Shown in pieces: positions 15,843 through 24,485 of a stretch of DNA of 64,000 bases. The notes beneath the pieces are model-generated. The model did not search any database. It was given only the letters and a program-made list of their open reading frames with translations, and was not told the origin of the DNA. Numbering within the stretch: the stretch's first letter is position 1; every line of letters begins with the position of its first letter. The translations under genes and the position numbers were made by a program. Origin of the DNA: Nocardia speluncae NBRC 108251 (GTDB taxonomy: Bacteria > Actinomycetota > Actinomycetes > Mycobacteriales > Mycobacteriaceae); contig NZ_BDBZ01000019.1 in NCBI RefSeq assembly GCF_001613245.1, positions 88,437-152,436 of the forward strand. The letters are read 5' to 3'.

Positions 15843-17204
15843 CTACCCATTGTCCAAGATTCCGCCGGGCAAACGCTGGCGTGTCGCTGGAGATGGCCCA
15901 GCTGTGAACTTGGGGTCAGCCAACCCTGCCGACTGAGCTGCGATCAGTTTGTCCGTCAGTTCGACGGTCGCGAGATACCACCAGAAGATCCAGTCGAGAT
16001 ATGCGGGATCGTAATCGCCGTGTTGATCGGCTCGCCGGTGGCGGATCGCGAACTTGTTGGCGATCTGGAAAAGGGCCCCCTCGTCACCGCTGAAGAGCTC
16101 CTTCTTGAGCAGATCACGCCGCTCTTCGAGCAGACTCGCCAGGACGATACATGCACTCCGCTTCTCTTCTGTACCGGAGCTGCGGCTCCGAAACAGTGCG
16201 ACTGCGTGAGCAACGGAGGCATTCCGGGCAGGATCAGGGGTCGACAGAGCGGCATCAATCAGATCTGCACGAGTGTCGTTGACCGCGTGCACCAATCGGC
16301 CGGTGTCCTCGCCGCTCTTCGCGAGACGCAAGTTGATGCCGTTGCGTTCCAGCAGTCGATTGACTGTCCACCGGTAGAGTATCTGCGCAGGTCGGGGTGT
16401 GAATGCTGAGTAATGCCAGCCACAGTTGTCGAATTGGTGGTAGCTACGCCTGCGGGGCCTGGAGACAAGATCATGGAAGACCTCAACGAGATCGAAGAAA
16501 GTGTGTTCATCGAATACCGTCGGGGATGAACTCCATATCGCCTTCCTACCGAGTCGGTCCTCGATCAGGACATCGAGAGCTTCGTCGGGACTCGCACCAG
16601 TGAAATCATCGTCTACGCATGGTGCCGGCGCGACTGAACTCAGATAACCACGCTGCTGAAGCTCTACTAGCGCAGTTCGCCAGGCTTGCTGTGCGGCAGA
16701 GAGGTCTCGCTCAATGGCCTGGTACCCGGTAGCGGCCGCGGCCGTTCGCTGGGAGTAATAGGGCTTCGGAGCGTGCTGCTCAGCGAGCTTCGGCGCCGCC
16801 GCAATCAACTCTTCAAGGAAGGCGCGCTCCGGGTCCGCTGGCACCGACGGACGGCTTGATGCCGACGGTCCCCACGGATCGTTGTCATCAGTCGCTGATC
16901 GTGCCCAGGCAACGCCGGCAACGAGATTATCGAAGTCGTGCCGAGGTGTGTCCGCGACAAAGGCTTCGGTCAGCAGCAGGCCCACCTCACCGGTCCACCC
17001 CGCCCTCTTACTGTTACCCCCGTGGGCAGGCATAGCAGCCAGGGTTGCTTGCGCCTCCAATACAAACAGTTCACGCGGCCACCGCAAGAGGTAGTCGGGG
17101 CCCCGATGGGCAATATCGAACACAACACAGACAGTATCGAAGATTCGCGATGCGACCACCGGCCTCCACCCAGGCACCTGGTTCCGATGGGGAGCTGAAG
17201 CCAC
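15843..17204 (-). CDS. Large hypothetical with HEPN-like C-terminal region (candidate defence protein)
   Basis: This is a 453-residue soluble protein. The start is a GTG at 17204 with only a weak ribosome binding site, so the N-terminus is uncertain. The C-terminal ~130 residues are helical and contain ALFQIANKFAIRHRRADQH followed by GDYDPAYLDWIFWWYLAT. The arginine-histidine spacing (R-x4-H and R-x6-H) matches the catalytic signature of HEPN RNases. The central part has Cys/His pairs (NCGWHYSAF). Codon use is less GC-biased than in the neighbours. It faces away from another large HEPN-like gene, next to a recombinase, as is common in defence islands. The domain call is by motif only. Confidence 0.6.
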   Translation of the reverse strand: MASAPHRNQVPGWRPVVASRIFDTVCVVFDIAHRGPDYLLRWPRELFVLEAQATLAAMPAHGGNSKRAGWTGEVGLLLTEAFVADTPRHDFDNLVAGVAWARSATDDNDPWGPSASSRPSVPADPERAFLEELIAAAPKLAEQHAPKPYYSQRTAAAATGYQAIERDLSAAQQAWRTALVELQQRGYLSSVAPAPCVDDDFTGASPDEALDVLIEDRLGRKAIWSSSPTVFDEHTFFDLVEVFHDLVSRPRRRSYHQFDNCGWHYSAFTPRPAQILYRWTVNRLLERNGINLRLAKSGEDTGRLVHAVNDTRADLIDAALSTPDPARNASVAHAVALFRSRSSGTEEKRSACIVLASLLEERRDLLKKELFSGDEGALFQIANKFAIRHRRADQHGDYDPAYLDWIFWWYLATVELTDKLIAAQSAGLADPKFTAGPSPATRQRLPGGILDNG

Positions 17205-17301
17205 TGTTGCGGCAAGACAGTGTCACCTCGGCCCAAGCTGGCAGTACAGCTGGTACCTCAAATCCCTGGTAACGAGACCACCTCTGAACCGATAGGGCGA
17301 T

Positions 17302-19017
17302 GTGACGACTGAAGATTCGCAGAACGACGAGAGAGACGCGTCCGAGTCCCAGCGGCCTGAACTGCGCGTTCTGGTCGATGTAGTCGGGGTGGACCTGGTG
17401 GCTTTCATGCTCGCGCTCAACCCGGCTGACGTGTGGAACGACTCCGTTCTCGCTGGACCCAGGACTGCTGTGGCAGAGGATATCTGGACGGCAGCGATGG
17501 GGCACACCAGGCCGATTAAGGGATCTAGGCACCCATGGAAGACCATGCGGGAAGCCTCGCGCATCGACGCATTCTGCAGATACGACGAGTCGCGGGGAAC
17601 ATCTGCAGCGACCGATTTTCATCTTCGTTCCGGAGGTATCCGGCCCGCTATCGGCGGCAATTCTTCGTTGGACGACTGCCTCCAGCTAATTGCGATGGAC
17701 TGCTTTGCGGCGCGGCTCATCGGGTCCGAACAGACCCACCACTCGCCGAGCCTGGTTGATAAGCACCCGCTAATGCCGACGGTGCGCCGCTGGTTGCGCA
17801 ACGAGTCGGAGCCTCTTACTCAGCTTCTCCGAGATGCTTTCGCTGCGACCGATGAGGCCGACCTTCGAGGGCGTGACCGCGTCACCTACAACGAGCAAAT
17901 AGAGGTCGACTGGTCGACTGGAGGCGGCGGCAGTCTAAGTCTGCGCGATATTGGCACCCACATCATTTCAAGCCTGCTCATCGACGAAGACCTCGATGCC
18001 CGGGTCCTTATTCGAGTAGCGGAGGCTGTACGCGATGGGCTCGGCCGCGCACGCCGATTGGCTGCCGGTGAGACCGTGCCCGTGAAGACGTTGATCGCAC
18101 TGGGCGATCTGACGTTACCTCGGGGTGCTGGGCCAATCGAGATTGCCGGTGGCCGGATCCGCCGCCCAACCGTCTTGGATCGCCGGCTGAACTCGTTTGC
18201 CGCGGAACCCGACCTCATCCTCGAGGTTGACCAACCAGTTCGATTTATCGAAGCCCGGCTGTCGCCGCCTCCAGTGCACAATGGGCATGAGCAGCTCACC
18301 CGGTTCGTCGCGAGTAGCGAACGACGCAAGAAGTTCCTGCCTGAGTTAATTCAGGCTTCTGAGGATCTCCAGGAGACGATCCGCCGCGTTCGGTTCGCGA
18401 TAGTGCTAGCTTCCCCAAATGAAGAGGTGTTTCGCCCAGTATGGCGGTTCACTCGGCAGAACCATCCGCTCACATCAAGCGGGTCGAATTCGCATCAACC
18501 GAATCCATCACCTGGAGTAGTCAAGACCCAGCTACCTCCCCAGATCGACGCTGGTACGGCCGTGGAGATCGCGGAATGGGCAAAGAAGATGGCCGGACTC
18601 CCGGACGCGCTCAAGGTTGGGCGCCGCAGGTTATTGAAAGCAACTACCGACCGGCCCGACCCGTTGGACAAGTTCATCGACGCCGTGATCGTGTGGGAGT
18701 CCATGTTCGGAACGGAAACAGAAACATCGTTCCGGGTCACCGGATCGATGGCCCTACTCCTTGAGCCCGAGAATATTGAAGCCCGGAAAGCACTGCACAA
18801 GAGGCTTTCAGACCTGTATAGCCATCGAAGCAAACTGGTACATGGCGCCGTGGGCCATGACCGCGAGAGCAGCAAATTCAAGATGGCTGACGTGCCAGAA
18901 CATGCCAATGATGCGGTCCGGTATGCGATCGACTGCTTCAAACGAATACTCGACGACAAGGGGTTGTTCCCGCTCGACTCGGCAGCGAGAAGCAAGCGCA
19001 TCATGCTCGGCTTCTGA
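17302..19017 (+). CDS. Large hypothetical with C-terminal Apea-like HEPN motif
   Basis: This is a 571-residue soluble protein starting at a GTG at 17302. The first ~400 residues are of unknown fold; an early segment VDVVGVDLVAFMLALNPADVW is hydrophobic but not a clear membrane helix. The C-terminal ~130 residues read FIDAVIVWESMFGTETE.., then LHKRLSDLYSHRSKLVHGAVG. This is typical of Apea-like/HEPN domains, with an R-x4-H motif (R-SKLV-H). Such domains occur in RNA-cleaving abortive-infection and restriction-linked proteins. It is divergent from the 15843-17204 gene with a 97-bp shared promoter region. Function in phage defence is inference from domain and context. Confidence 0.65.
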   Translation: MTTEDSQNDERDASESQRPELRVLVDVVGVDLVAFMLALNPADVWNDSVLAGPRTAVAEDIWTAAMGHTRPIKGSRHPWKTMREASRIDAFCRYDESRGTSAATDFHLRSGGIRPAIGGNSSLDDCLQLIAMDCFAARLIGSEQTHHSPSLVDKHPLMPTVRRWLRNESEPLTQLLRDAFAATDEADLRGRDRVTYNEQIEVDWSTGGGGSLSLRDIGTHIISSLLIDEDLDARVLIRVAEAVRDGLGRARRLAAGETVPVKTLIALGDLTLPRGAGPIEIAGGRIRRPTVLDRRLNSFAAEPDLILEVDQPVRFIEARLSPPPVHNGHEQLTRFVASSERRKKFLPELIQASEDLQETIRRVRFAIVLASPNEEVFRPVWRFTRQNHPLTSSGSNSHQPNPSPGVVKTQLPPQIDAGTAVEIAEWAKKMAGLPDALKVGRRRLLKATTDRPDPLDKFIDAVIVWESMFGTETETSFRVTGSMALLLEPENIEARKALHKRLSDLYSHRSKLVHGAVGHDRESSKFKMADVPEHANDAVRYAIDCFKRILDDKGLFPLDSAARSKRIMLGF

Positions 19018-19063
19018 CACTGAACCTGAGCGACTCGCACCCTACCCCTGGGCTGGTTCAGTG
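19018..19063. terminator. Inverted repeat at a convergent gene end
   Basis: CACTGAACC at 19018-19026 and its complement GGTTCAGTG at 19055-19063 flank a 28-base loop directly after the HEPN-like gene and before the convergent DsbA remnant. It may act as a bidirectional terminator. There is no T-tract. Confidence 0.4.
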
Positions 19064-19104
19064 ATCTACTTTCTGATACTCCCTACCTGGCCGAGCGCGC
19101 CGGG

Positions 19105-19580
19105 TCATTCGAGTGCATCGTCGAGTGCCGCGGTCAGGTCCTCGTAGCTGTTGACGGCGATCCTCAGATCGTTGACGAAAAAAGTCGGGGTCCCGTCGAC
19201 TCCGAGGGCCAGACCGTCATCGAAATCGGCACGTACGCGGGCGGCGGTGCCGGGGTCGTTGTAAGCAGCGTCGTAGGCAGCCAGGTCCAAGCCGAGGTCG
19301 GCGGCGAAGCCCCGGAAGACATCGTCGAGAGGGATGCGCTGTTCCGCCCCCAGGTGGGTTGGGTTTCGTACGTGCACTGGCACATCTGCTCGAAGCGGCC
19401 CTGGGCGGCGGCCGCTTCCACGGCGCGGGCGGCGCGTTCGGCGTTGAAGTGTAAGGGAATCGGGAAGTACCGCACTACGAAAGTCACCCGTCCGCGGTAT
19501 TCCTCGCGCAGTTGCTCCACAGCTGGAAACGCAGCCCGGCATGCTTCGCATTCGAAGTCCAGGAACTCCACCAGTGTCAC
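19105..19580 (-). pseudogene. DsbA-family thioredoxin-like oxidoreductase, frameshifted
   Basis: The first half reads TLVEFLDFECEACRAAFP (CEAC active site) and continues to YETQPTWG in one frame. The expected continuation, AEQRIPLDDVFRGFAADL.. to GVDGTPTFFVNDLRIAV, is in another frame. The break sits in a run of five C on the plus strand near 19347-19351, where one base appears to be missing. The signal peptide or membrane anchor that such proteins normally carry is also absent upstream. DsbA-like proteins commonly accompany metal or redox exporters. Either the gene is broken or there is a sequencing error in the homopolymer. Confidence 0.75.
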
Positions 19581-19805
19581 TCGCCCATCCGGGGCAGTGG
19601 AGAGCCGGTGACAAGGACAAATCAGAAAAACGTGAGCACACGGACACGCTACCGTCAGTTGAGCCGACCCATCTCGCGAGGCTGTACAGCGGTTCGACCG
19701 CTCTGCGTGGTCCTCGCCCCAGACTCAGGCCGACGACAATGGCGCCGGCCCATTCGCCATTGCGCGTCCATGCCGAACAACCATTGCCAGCGGCCATCGC
19801 AATCT

Positions 19806-20204
19806 TCAACCGGCGTTCTCGCCCTCGTTGCGATGGCTGATCGAAGGGACTTCGGCGCCCCGGCGATGATGAGCGGGCGCATCCGGGCCGGCATGTTCGG
19901 CATTGTGGACGGCGTCGGTGATCAGCTGCCGGACATGGTCGTTTTCCAGGCTGTAGTAGACGGTGGTTCCGGCACGGCGGGTACGCACGAGGTGAGCCAG
20001 ACGCAGTTTGGCCAGATGCTGGGAGACCGAGGCGGCGGGTTTGCCGACGTAGTCGGCGAGTTCGTTGACCGACAGCTCGGCATCGGCCAGTGCCCACAGC
20101 ACTTGGACGCGGGTGGCGTCGGCGAGCATCCGGAAGACGTCGACCGTCGAATTCAGTTCGTGGTCGGGAATAGGCGATCGAACCTTCCCGTTATCTGCAT
20201 GCAT
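19806..20204 (-). CDS. ArsR/SmtB-family metal sensor
   Basis: This is a 132-residue winged-helix repressor. The core HTH reads ELADYVGKPAASVSQHLAKLRLAHLVRTRRAGTTVYY. The last helix carries a histidine cluster (ENDHVRQLITDAVHNAEH), at the alpha-5 site where SmtB, CzrA and NmtR bind Zn, Co or Ni. The first ligand positions differ from the CzrA consensus (N and D around 84-85), so the metal cannot be predicted. The ATG lies inside the putative operator and the transcript may be leaderless. It is divergent from the MFS gene at 20252, which it most likely controls. Confidence 0.85.
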   Translation of the reverse strand: MHADNGKVRSPIPDHELNSTVDVFRMLADATRVQVLWALADAELSVNELADYVGKPAASVSQHLAKLRLAHLVRTRRAGTTVYYSLENDHVRQLITDAVHNAEHAGPDAPAHHRRGAEVPSISHRNEGENAG

Positions 20205-20226
20205 ACGTAGATATTAAGTCATGCAG
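20195..20226. promoter_or_regulatory. Putative ArsR-family operator between sensor and MFS gene
   Basis: An inverted repeat CTGCATG (20195-20201) / CATGCAG (20220-20226) is centred on an AT-rich core TAGATATTAA. It overlaps the start of the sensor gene and lies 26 bp before the MFS gene, a typical ArsR/SmtB operator position. Confidence 0.5.
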
Positions 20227-20251
20227 GAAGCTGGACAGAAGGGCCGACTCG

Positions 20252-21625
20252 ATGTTTACCTCCTTGTTCTCCCACCGCGACTACCTCCGGCTGTTCATCG
20301 CCCAGGTGTCGGCCCTGTTCGGTACGGGTCTGACCACTGTCGCCTTGGGTCTGCTGGCTTATGAACTCGCCGGCGCGGACGCGGCCGCGGTGCTCGGTAC
20401 CGCGTTGACGATCAAAATGCTGGTGTATGTGACGGTCGCGCCGATCGTGGCCGCCTATGCCGACCGGTTCCCGCGCAGGTTGTTTCTGGTCACGCTGAAC
20501 GTGGTCCGGGCCGCGGTTGTACTGCTATTGCCCTTCATCGACCAGGTCTGGCAGATCTATCTCCTCATCGCCGTCCTGCAGACGGCGTCGGCCGCGTTCA
20601 CCCCGACCTACCAGGCTGTTATCCCGGATATCTTGCCGAATGAGCGGGATTACACCAAGGCGCTGTCGGCCGCTCAGCTTGCCGCGACGATGGAGACCTT
20701 ACTGAGTCCGATGCTGGCCGCGGCGGCGCTGGCGGTGATCAGTTTCCACTGGCTGTTCGTGGGCACCGCGATCGGGTTCGTGGTCTCAGCGGCACTGGTG
20801 GTCACCACCCGCATCCCGAATACCGGCGCCGGCTCTGCCCAGAGCAGTTTCATGGCGCGGATCACGGTGGGCATGCGGATTTTCGCCGCGACGCCGCGGC
20901 TACGGGGTCTGCTCGGGTTGAACCTGGTGGTCGCGGCCGCAGGTTCGATGATCATGGTCAACACCGTCAACTACGTTCGCGACACTCTCGGGGGAACCCA
21001 GTCCGGCGTGGCGATGCTCCTGGCCGCGAACGGGTTCGGCACCCTGCTCGTCGCGCCGGCGTTACCCCGGATCCTCGAACGCCTCGATGCACGGCCGGTG
21101 ATGATGGCCGGTGCGGCCACCCTGATCACCGGACTCGGGTCGGCGATCGCATTGTCGACCGCGAGCGGAGGCGAGTGGCGCTGGGTCGCCGCAGTCGCAG
21201 TATGGGCGGTCATCGGCGTGGGCACGGCGGCGGTGCTGACCCCGACCGGTCAGGTGCTACGTCGCTCGTCACAGGCCGCGGATCGGCCGGCGCTCTTCGC
21301 CGCGCAGTTCTCGCTGTCGCACCTGGCGTGGCTGCTCACCTACCCGCTCACCGGCTGGTTGAGCACGACCGCCGGTTTCACCATTACCTGGGCGGTGCTG
21401 GCCGTGCTCGCTGTCGCCGGGATCGCGGTGGCGCTGCGGATGTGGCCACGTAAGGACCCGGCGGAGCTGACGCACCTGCATGAGGTCGGCACCATCGATC
21501 CGGTGCGGCTGGGTGACGCAGTCCGCGTGGACGACCGCCACTGGCTGCACACACATGTGTTCGTCATCGACGCCGAGCACCCGCGATGGCCCCGAACGGA
21601 GCGGCCGACCGCACTGGCTGCTTGA
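20252..21625 (+). CDS. MFS efflux transporter with His-containing C-terminal tail
   Basis: This is a 457-residue major facilitator protein with about 12 membrane segments. The MFS signature AAYADRFPRR (loop 2-3) is present near residues 69-78. A cytoplasmic tail of ~55 residues after the last helix includes LTHLHEVGTIDP and HWLHTHVFVIDAEHP, a histidine pattern seen in actinobacterial metal-linked MFS exporters. An AAGGG site precedes the ATG. It is divergent from an ArsR/SmtB sensor across 47 bp, so it is probably induced by a metal such as Ni, Co or Zn. The substrate is inferred from context only. Confidence 0.85.
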   Translation: MFTSLFSHRDYLRLFIAQVSALFGTGLTTVALGLLAYELAGADAAAVLGTALTIKMLVYVTVAPIVAAYADRFPRRLFLVTLNVVRAAVVLLLPFIDQVWQIYLLIAVLQTASAAFTPTYQAVIPDILPNERDYTKALSAAQLAATMETLLSPMLAAAALAVISFHWLFVGTAIGFVVSAALVVTTRIPNTGAGSAQSSFMARITVGMRIFAATPRLRGLLGLNLVVAAAGSMIMVNTVNYVRDTLGGTQSGVAMLLAANGFGTLLVAPALPRILERLDARPVMMAGAATLITGLGSAIALSTASGGEWRWVAAVAVWAVIGVGTAAVLTPTGQVLRRSSQAADRPALFAAQFSLSHLAWLLTYPLTGWLSTTAGFTITWAVLAVLAVAGIAVALRMWPRKDPAELTHLHEVGTIDPVRLGDAVRVDDRHWLHTHVFVIDAEHPRWPRTERPTALAA

Positions 21626-21864
21626 GGTGCCTCTTCGCCACTGGTGGCGGCCCCTCGGAATAGTGGGCACAGCCACCATGGCCAGCCCCCGGTAGGACAG
21701 CCGAGTTCCCAGTCGCGCGGAGGCGCGTATTCACCGGAGTTCAGGGGAGCCTGTCGCACGCCGCTGTCATCGACGCCGAAGCGGACAGCGGCGCGTCGAT
21801 TCCTTTCGTGCCGGCGATTCAGCTGACGGAGAATAGTTCAGCTCGGCGATCACCGGACCTGTGC

Positions 21865-21951
21865 CTACATCATGGACATGGGCATGCCAGGGAACATTCC
21901 GTTCCACCAGTTCCGCGCCATGTTCATCATCTGCATGCACATTTCCATCAT
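21865..21951 (-). CDS. 28-residue Met-rich micropeptide
   Basis: The frame starts ATGATG at 21951 and ends TAG at 21865. Twelve of 28 residues are Met (1, 2, 4, 6, 8, 9, 11, 19, 23, 25, 27, 28), plus Cys5 and a WW pair at 15-16. It opens MMEMCMQMMNM and closes GMPMSMM. TAGGAGG stands 8 nt before the ATG, an almost perfect ribosome binding site. The ATG overlaps the TGA of another 28-codon frame (ATGA, 21948-21951). Met-rich sequences bind Cu(I) and Ag(I). The neighbours are transport and copper genes. I know no described family; a metal-buffering or sensing peptide is inference. Confidence 0.6.
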   Translation of the reverse strand: MMEMCMQMMNMARNWWNGMFPGMPMSMM

Positions 21952-22034
21952 CGGGCCCACCTCCTATCAGCACCTACGAGTGGGGCCTTGGATGTACCCG
22001 CATCCGGCACGTCCATGCACATGCGCTCACACAT
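21948..22034 (-). CDS. 28-residue upstream mini-ORF coupled to the Met-rich peptide
   Basis: It opens MCERMCMDVPDAG and ends ADRRWAR. A GAGG ribosome binding site lies 7 nt before the ATG, and an in-frame TGA four codons upstream fixes the start. Its last codons (AGG AGG TGG GCC CGA TGA) contain the ribosome binding site of the Met-rich peptide, and the two genes overlap by ATGA. The Met/Cys cluster at the N-terminus could itself bind metal. It lies 39 bp downstream of the AraC-family gene on the same strand and may be part of its transcript. Confidence 0.5.
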   Translation of the reverse strand: MCERMCMDVPDAGTSKAPLVGADRRWAR

Positions 22035-22073
22035 TTTCGGGCCTCACGGTCGCTGCAGGCCGACGGAATGGCG

Positions 22074-22850
22074 TCACGGGTCGAGCCCGGCGTCTGCGTG
22101 GAGGTAGCGTCCGGGTGAGGTGCCCACGGTCCGCCGGAATGCCGCGAGGAAGGCGCTCGCAGTCGTGTATCCCACGGCATGCGCGGCCTGGGGCACCGTG
22201 CGACCTTCGGCGAGCAGCGGCAGCGCAGCCCGCAGCCGCATATGGGTGCGCCACCGGTCGAAACTCATACCGGTGTCGCGGACGAAAATCCTGGTGAGAG
22301 TTCGTCGACTCACTCCGATGGCGTGCGCGTGCGCTTCGAGGCTGCGCGGGTCGGCAGGGTCGGCGAGCAAGGCGTCGGCCACGGCGCGGACCCGTTCGTC
22401 CACGGGATGCGGTACGTCTATCGGCAGGGCCGGAACGGGGTGCAGCAGATCTAACACGACCGCTTCGGCGCGCAACCGTGGGTCATCGGCGAGGTCGCGG
22501 CGGGCGAGATAGGTGATCAGCTGGGCCAGCAGCGCGTCGACGCCGACCGCGGTGGGCTCGGTCCAGTCCAGGGAGCAGCGTGCTGGATCGAGGTAGAGGC
22601 TGCACAACACCGCCTCGCGGGTGGCGCCGGTCCGGTGCATCACCCCGGCCGGTATCCACAAGGCCCGGGTGGGCGGCAGTACCCAATGGGCATCGGCAAC
22701 AGCGACGCTGAGGACCCCGCGACGCGTCCATGCCAGCTGGTGGTGTGTGTGGCTGTGAGCGGGGATCCACTCCCCCGACGTCAGCGGGAACTGGCCGACG
22801 ATGATCACTCCCGCGCCGGACGGGATGAACGAGTCGGCGGAGTTGAGCAT
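22074..22850 (-). CDS. AraC-family regulator with N-terminal cupin
   Basis: This is a 258-residue protein. Residues ~20-140 form a cupin-like sensor (EWIPAHSHTHHQLAWTRRG, LPPTRALWIPAGVMHRTG). The C-terminal ~100 residues hold two HTH motifs (SLEAHAHAIGVSRRTLTRIF and VPQAAHAVGYTTASAFLAAFRRTVG) with the usual SPGRY ending. This layout matches NimR-type AraC regulators, which control adjacent efflux genes. The DHA2-type MFS gene is divergent, so it is the probable target. The histidines in the cupin could bind a metal or only shape the pocket. Confidence 0.88.
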   Translation of the reverse strand: MLNSADSFIPSGAGVIIVGQFPLTSGEWIPAHSHTHHQLAWTRRGVLSVAVADAHWVLPPTRALWIPAGVMHRTGATREAVLCSLYLDPARCSLDWTEPTAVGVDALLAQLITYLARRDLADDPRLRAEAVVLDLLHPVPALPIDVPHPVDERVRAVADALLADPADPRSLEAHAHAIGVSRRTLTRIFVRDTGMSFDRWRTHMRLRAALPLLAEGRTVPQAAHAVGYTTASAFLAAFRRTVGTSPGRYLHADAGLDP

Positions 22851-22996
22851 GGCACCAGCCTATGTCCTCAATGCGATATCATCCGGCCTCATCGCGTATT
22901 GTGGCCAGGTTCAATTGGCGCATAGCGTCGTCGAGTGCTGAAAAATTTTGCGACTCACCATGGTTGGCGTACGCCCTCGACGCCGGAACGCATGCC

Positions 22997-24442
22997 GTGA
23001 CACCGGCGGTCGCTTCCGTAGCCCCTGGCCGGCGCCGGGGCGCGCTGGTGGTTCTGTGCTTCGTGCAGTTCATGCTGGTCCTCGACGACAATGTGGTCAG
23101 CGTTGCCCTCCCCAGCCTCCGCGACGAGCTGGGCTTCAGCGGCGCAGGGCTGGCCTGGGTGGTCAACGCCTACTTCCTCACATTCGGCGGACTGTTGTTG
23201 CTGGCCGGGCGAGCAGCCGACCTGCTGGGCCGCCGCCGCGTCTTCCTCCTGGGGGTGGCGCTGTTCGGCGTGGCAAGCCTGGCATGCGGACTCGCCCAGG
23301 AACCGTGGCAACTCGTGCTCGGACGGTTCGTTCAGGGCGCCGGCGCGGCCATGGCAAGTCCCGCCGCACTGTCGTTGATCACCCTGTTGTTCCCGGGCCC
23401 AGCAGAGCGCACCAGGGCACTGGCCATCTGGGGAGGAATCGCAGCTCTGGGCGGCACTACCGGCCTGGTGATATCCGGCGTGCTGACCGACCTCACATCC
23501 TGGCGCTGGATCTTTCTCATCAACCTGCCGGTGGCGGCGGCCGCCCTCGTACTGATGCCCCGCCTGATACCGGAAAGCCGGGCACGCTCCCGGGCACGGC
23601 TGGACATACCCGGCACCGTCCTGGGCACCGGCGCCGTGGTATCCCTGGTCTACGGCCTGCTCCGAGCCGGGGAAACGAACTGGACAGACCTCGCCGTCAT
23701 CGCAGCACTACTGCTGGCAGTACTCTTGGCCGTCGCATTCCTCACGGTCGAATCCAGGGCGGCCGAGCCATTGGTGCCGATGGCGTTTCTCGCCGACCGG
23801 ACGCGTTCGGTCGCCAACGCGGCGACGTTGCTGTTTTCAGTGGCCTTTTTCGCCATGGCCTTCCTGTTGATGATCCACTTGCAGACCGTCCTCGGATACG
23901 GTCCGTTGCAGGCCGGGCTGGCCTATCTGCCCTATGGCGCTGGAATTCTCGTGGGAATGCGCCTTTCCACCTACCTCATCACGAGGCTCGGGATGCGGTG
24001 GGCGCTGGTCCTGTCGTTCCTGATCAGTTCAGCCGGGCTGCTGATCTTGTCCAGTGTGGCGGCCGGCGATGCATACGCTACGGGCGTGCTGCCGGGCATG
24101 CTCGTCACCAGTCTGGGATGTGGGTTGAGCCTGCCGGTCCTGACGGCTGCGGCGGTCACCGGCACCACCACGGAGAACGCCGGCCTCGGCTCGGCTCTGT
24201 TCAGCTCCGTTCAGCAGATCGGTGGCGCTATCGGCGTGGCGGTACTGGTCGCCGTGGCCGAACGTCACAGTGGCGCCGCTGCCGGTTCCACTCGGTCACA
24301 AGGTTTTTCCTTCGCACTCACGATCGCTGCCGTCATCCTCACCCTCGGTGCTGTCCTCATCGCCGCCCTACTGCGAACTCCGCGCTCCACCGCAGTATCC
24401 GCCTCTACCGACGACCGGATACCGGCAGCCGAACAGACCTGA
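22997..24442 (+). CDS. DHA2-type (14-TM) MFS multidrug efflux transporter
   Basis: This is about 481 residues from the GTG at 22997. The open frame begins at 22862, but the extra residues are hydrophilic and atypical. About 14 membrane helices are predicted. Motif A-like LAGRAADLLGRRRVFLLG and motif C-like segments (LDDNVVSVALPSLRDELGF, WVVNAYFLTFGGLLLL) identify the EmrB/QacA drug:proton antiporter group. It is divergent from the NimR-like AraC gene, which probably regulates it. The substrate is unknown; hydrophobic drugs or dyes are usual for the family. The exact start is uncertain. Confidence 0.85.
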   Translation: MTPAVASVAPGRRRGALVVLCFVQFMLVLDDNVVSVALPSLRDELGFSGAGLAWVVNAYFLTFGGLLLLAGRAADLLGRRRVFLLGVALFGVASLACGLAQEPWQLVLGRFVQGAGAAMASPAALSLITLLFPGPAERTRALAIWGGIAALGGTTGLVISGVLTDLTSWRWIFLINLPVAAAALVLMPRLIPESRARSRARLDIPGTVLGTGAVVSLVYGLLRAGETNWTDLAVIAALLLAVLLAVAFLTVESRAAEPLVPMAFLADRTRSVANAATLLFSVAFFAMAFLLMIHLQTVLGYGPLQAGLAYLPYGAGILVGMRLSTYLITRLGMRWALVLSFLISSAGLLILSSVAAGDAYATGVLPGMLVTSLGCGLSLPVLTAAAVTGTTTENAGLGSALFSSVQQIGGAIGVAVLVAVAERHSGAAAGSTRSQGFSFALTIAAVILTLGAVLIAALLRTPRSTAVSASTDDRIPAAEQT

Positions 24443-24485
24443 CCATCGATGGGAAACGGCGAGTCCAGCGGCTGGGCAGTGGGAT

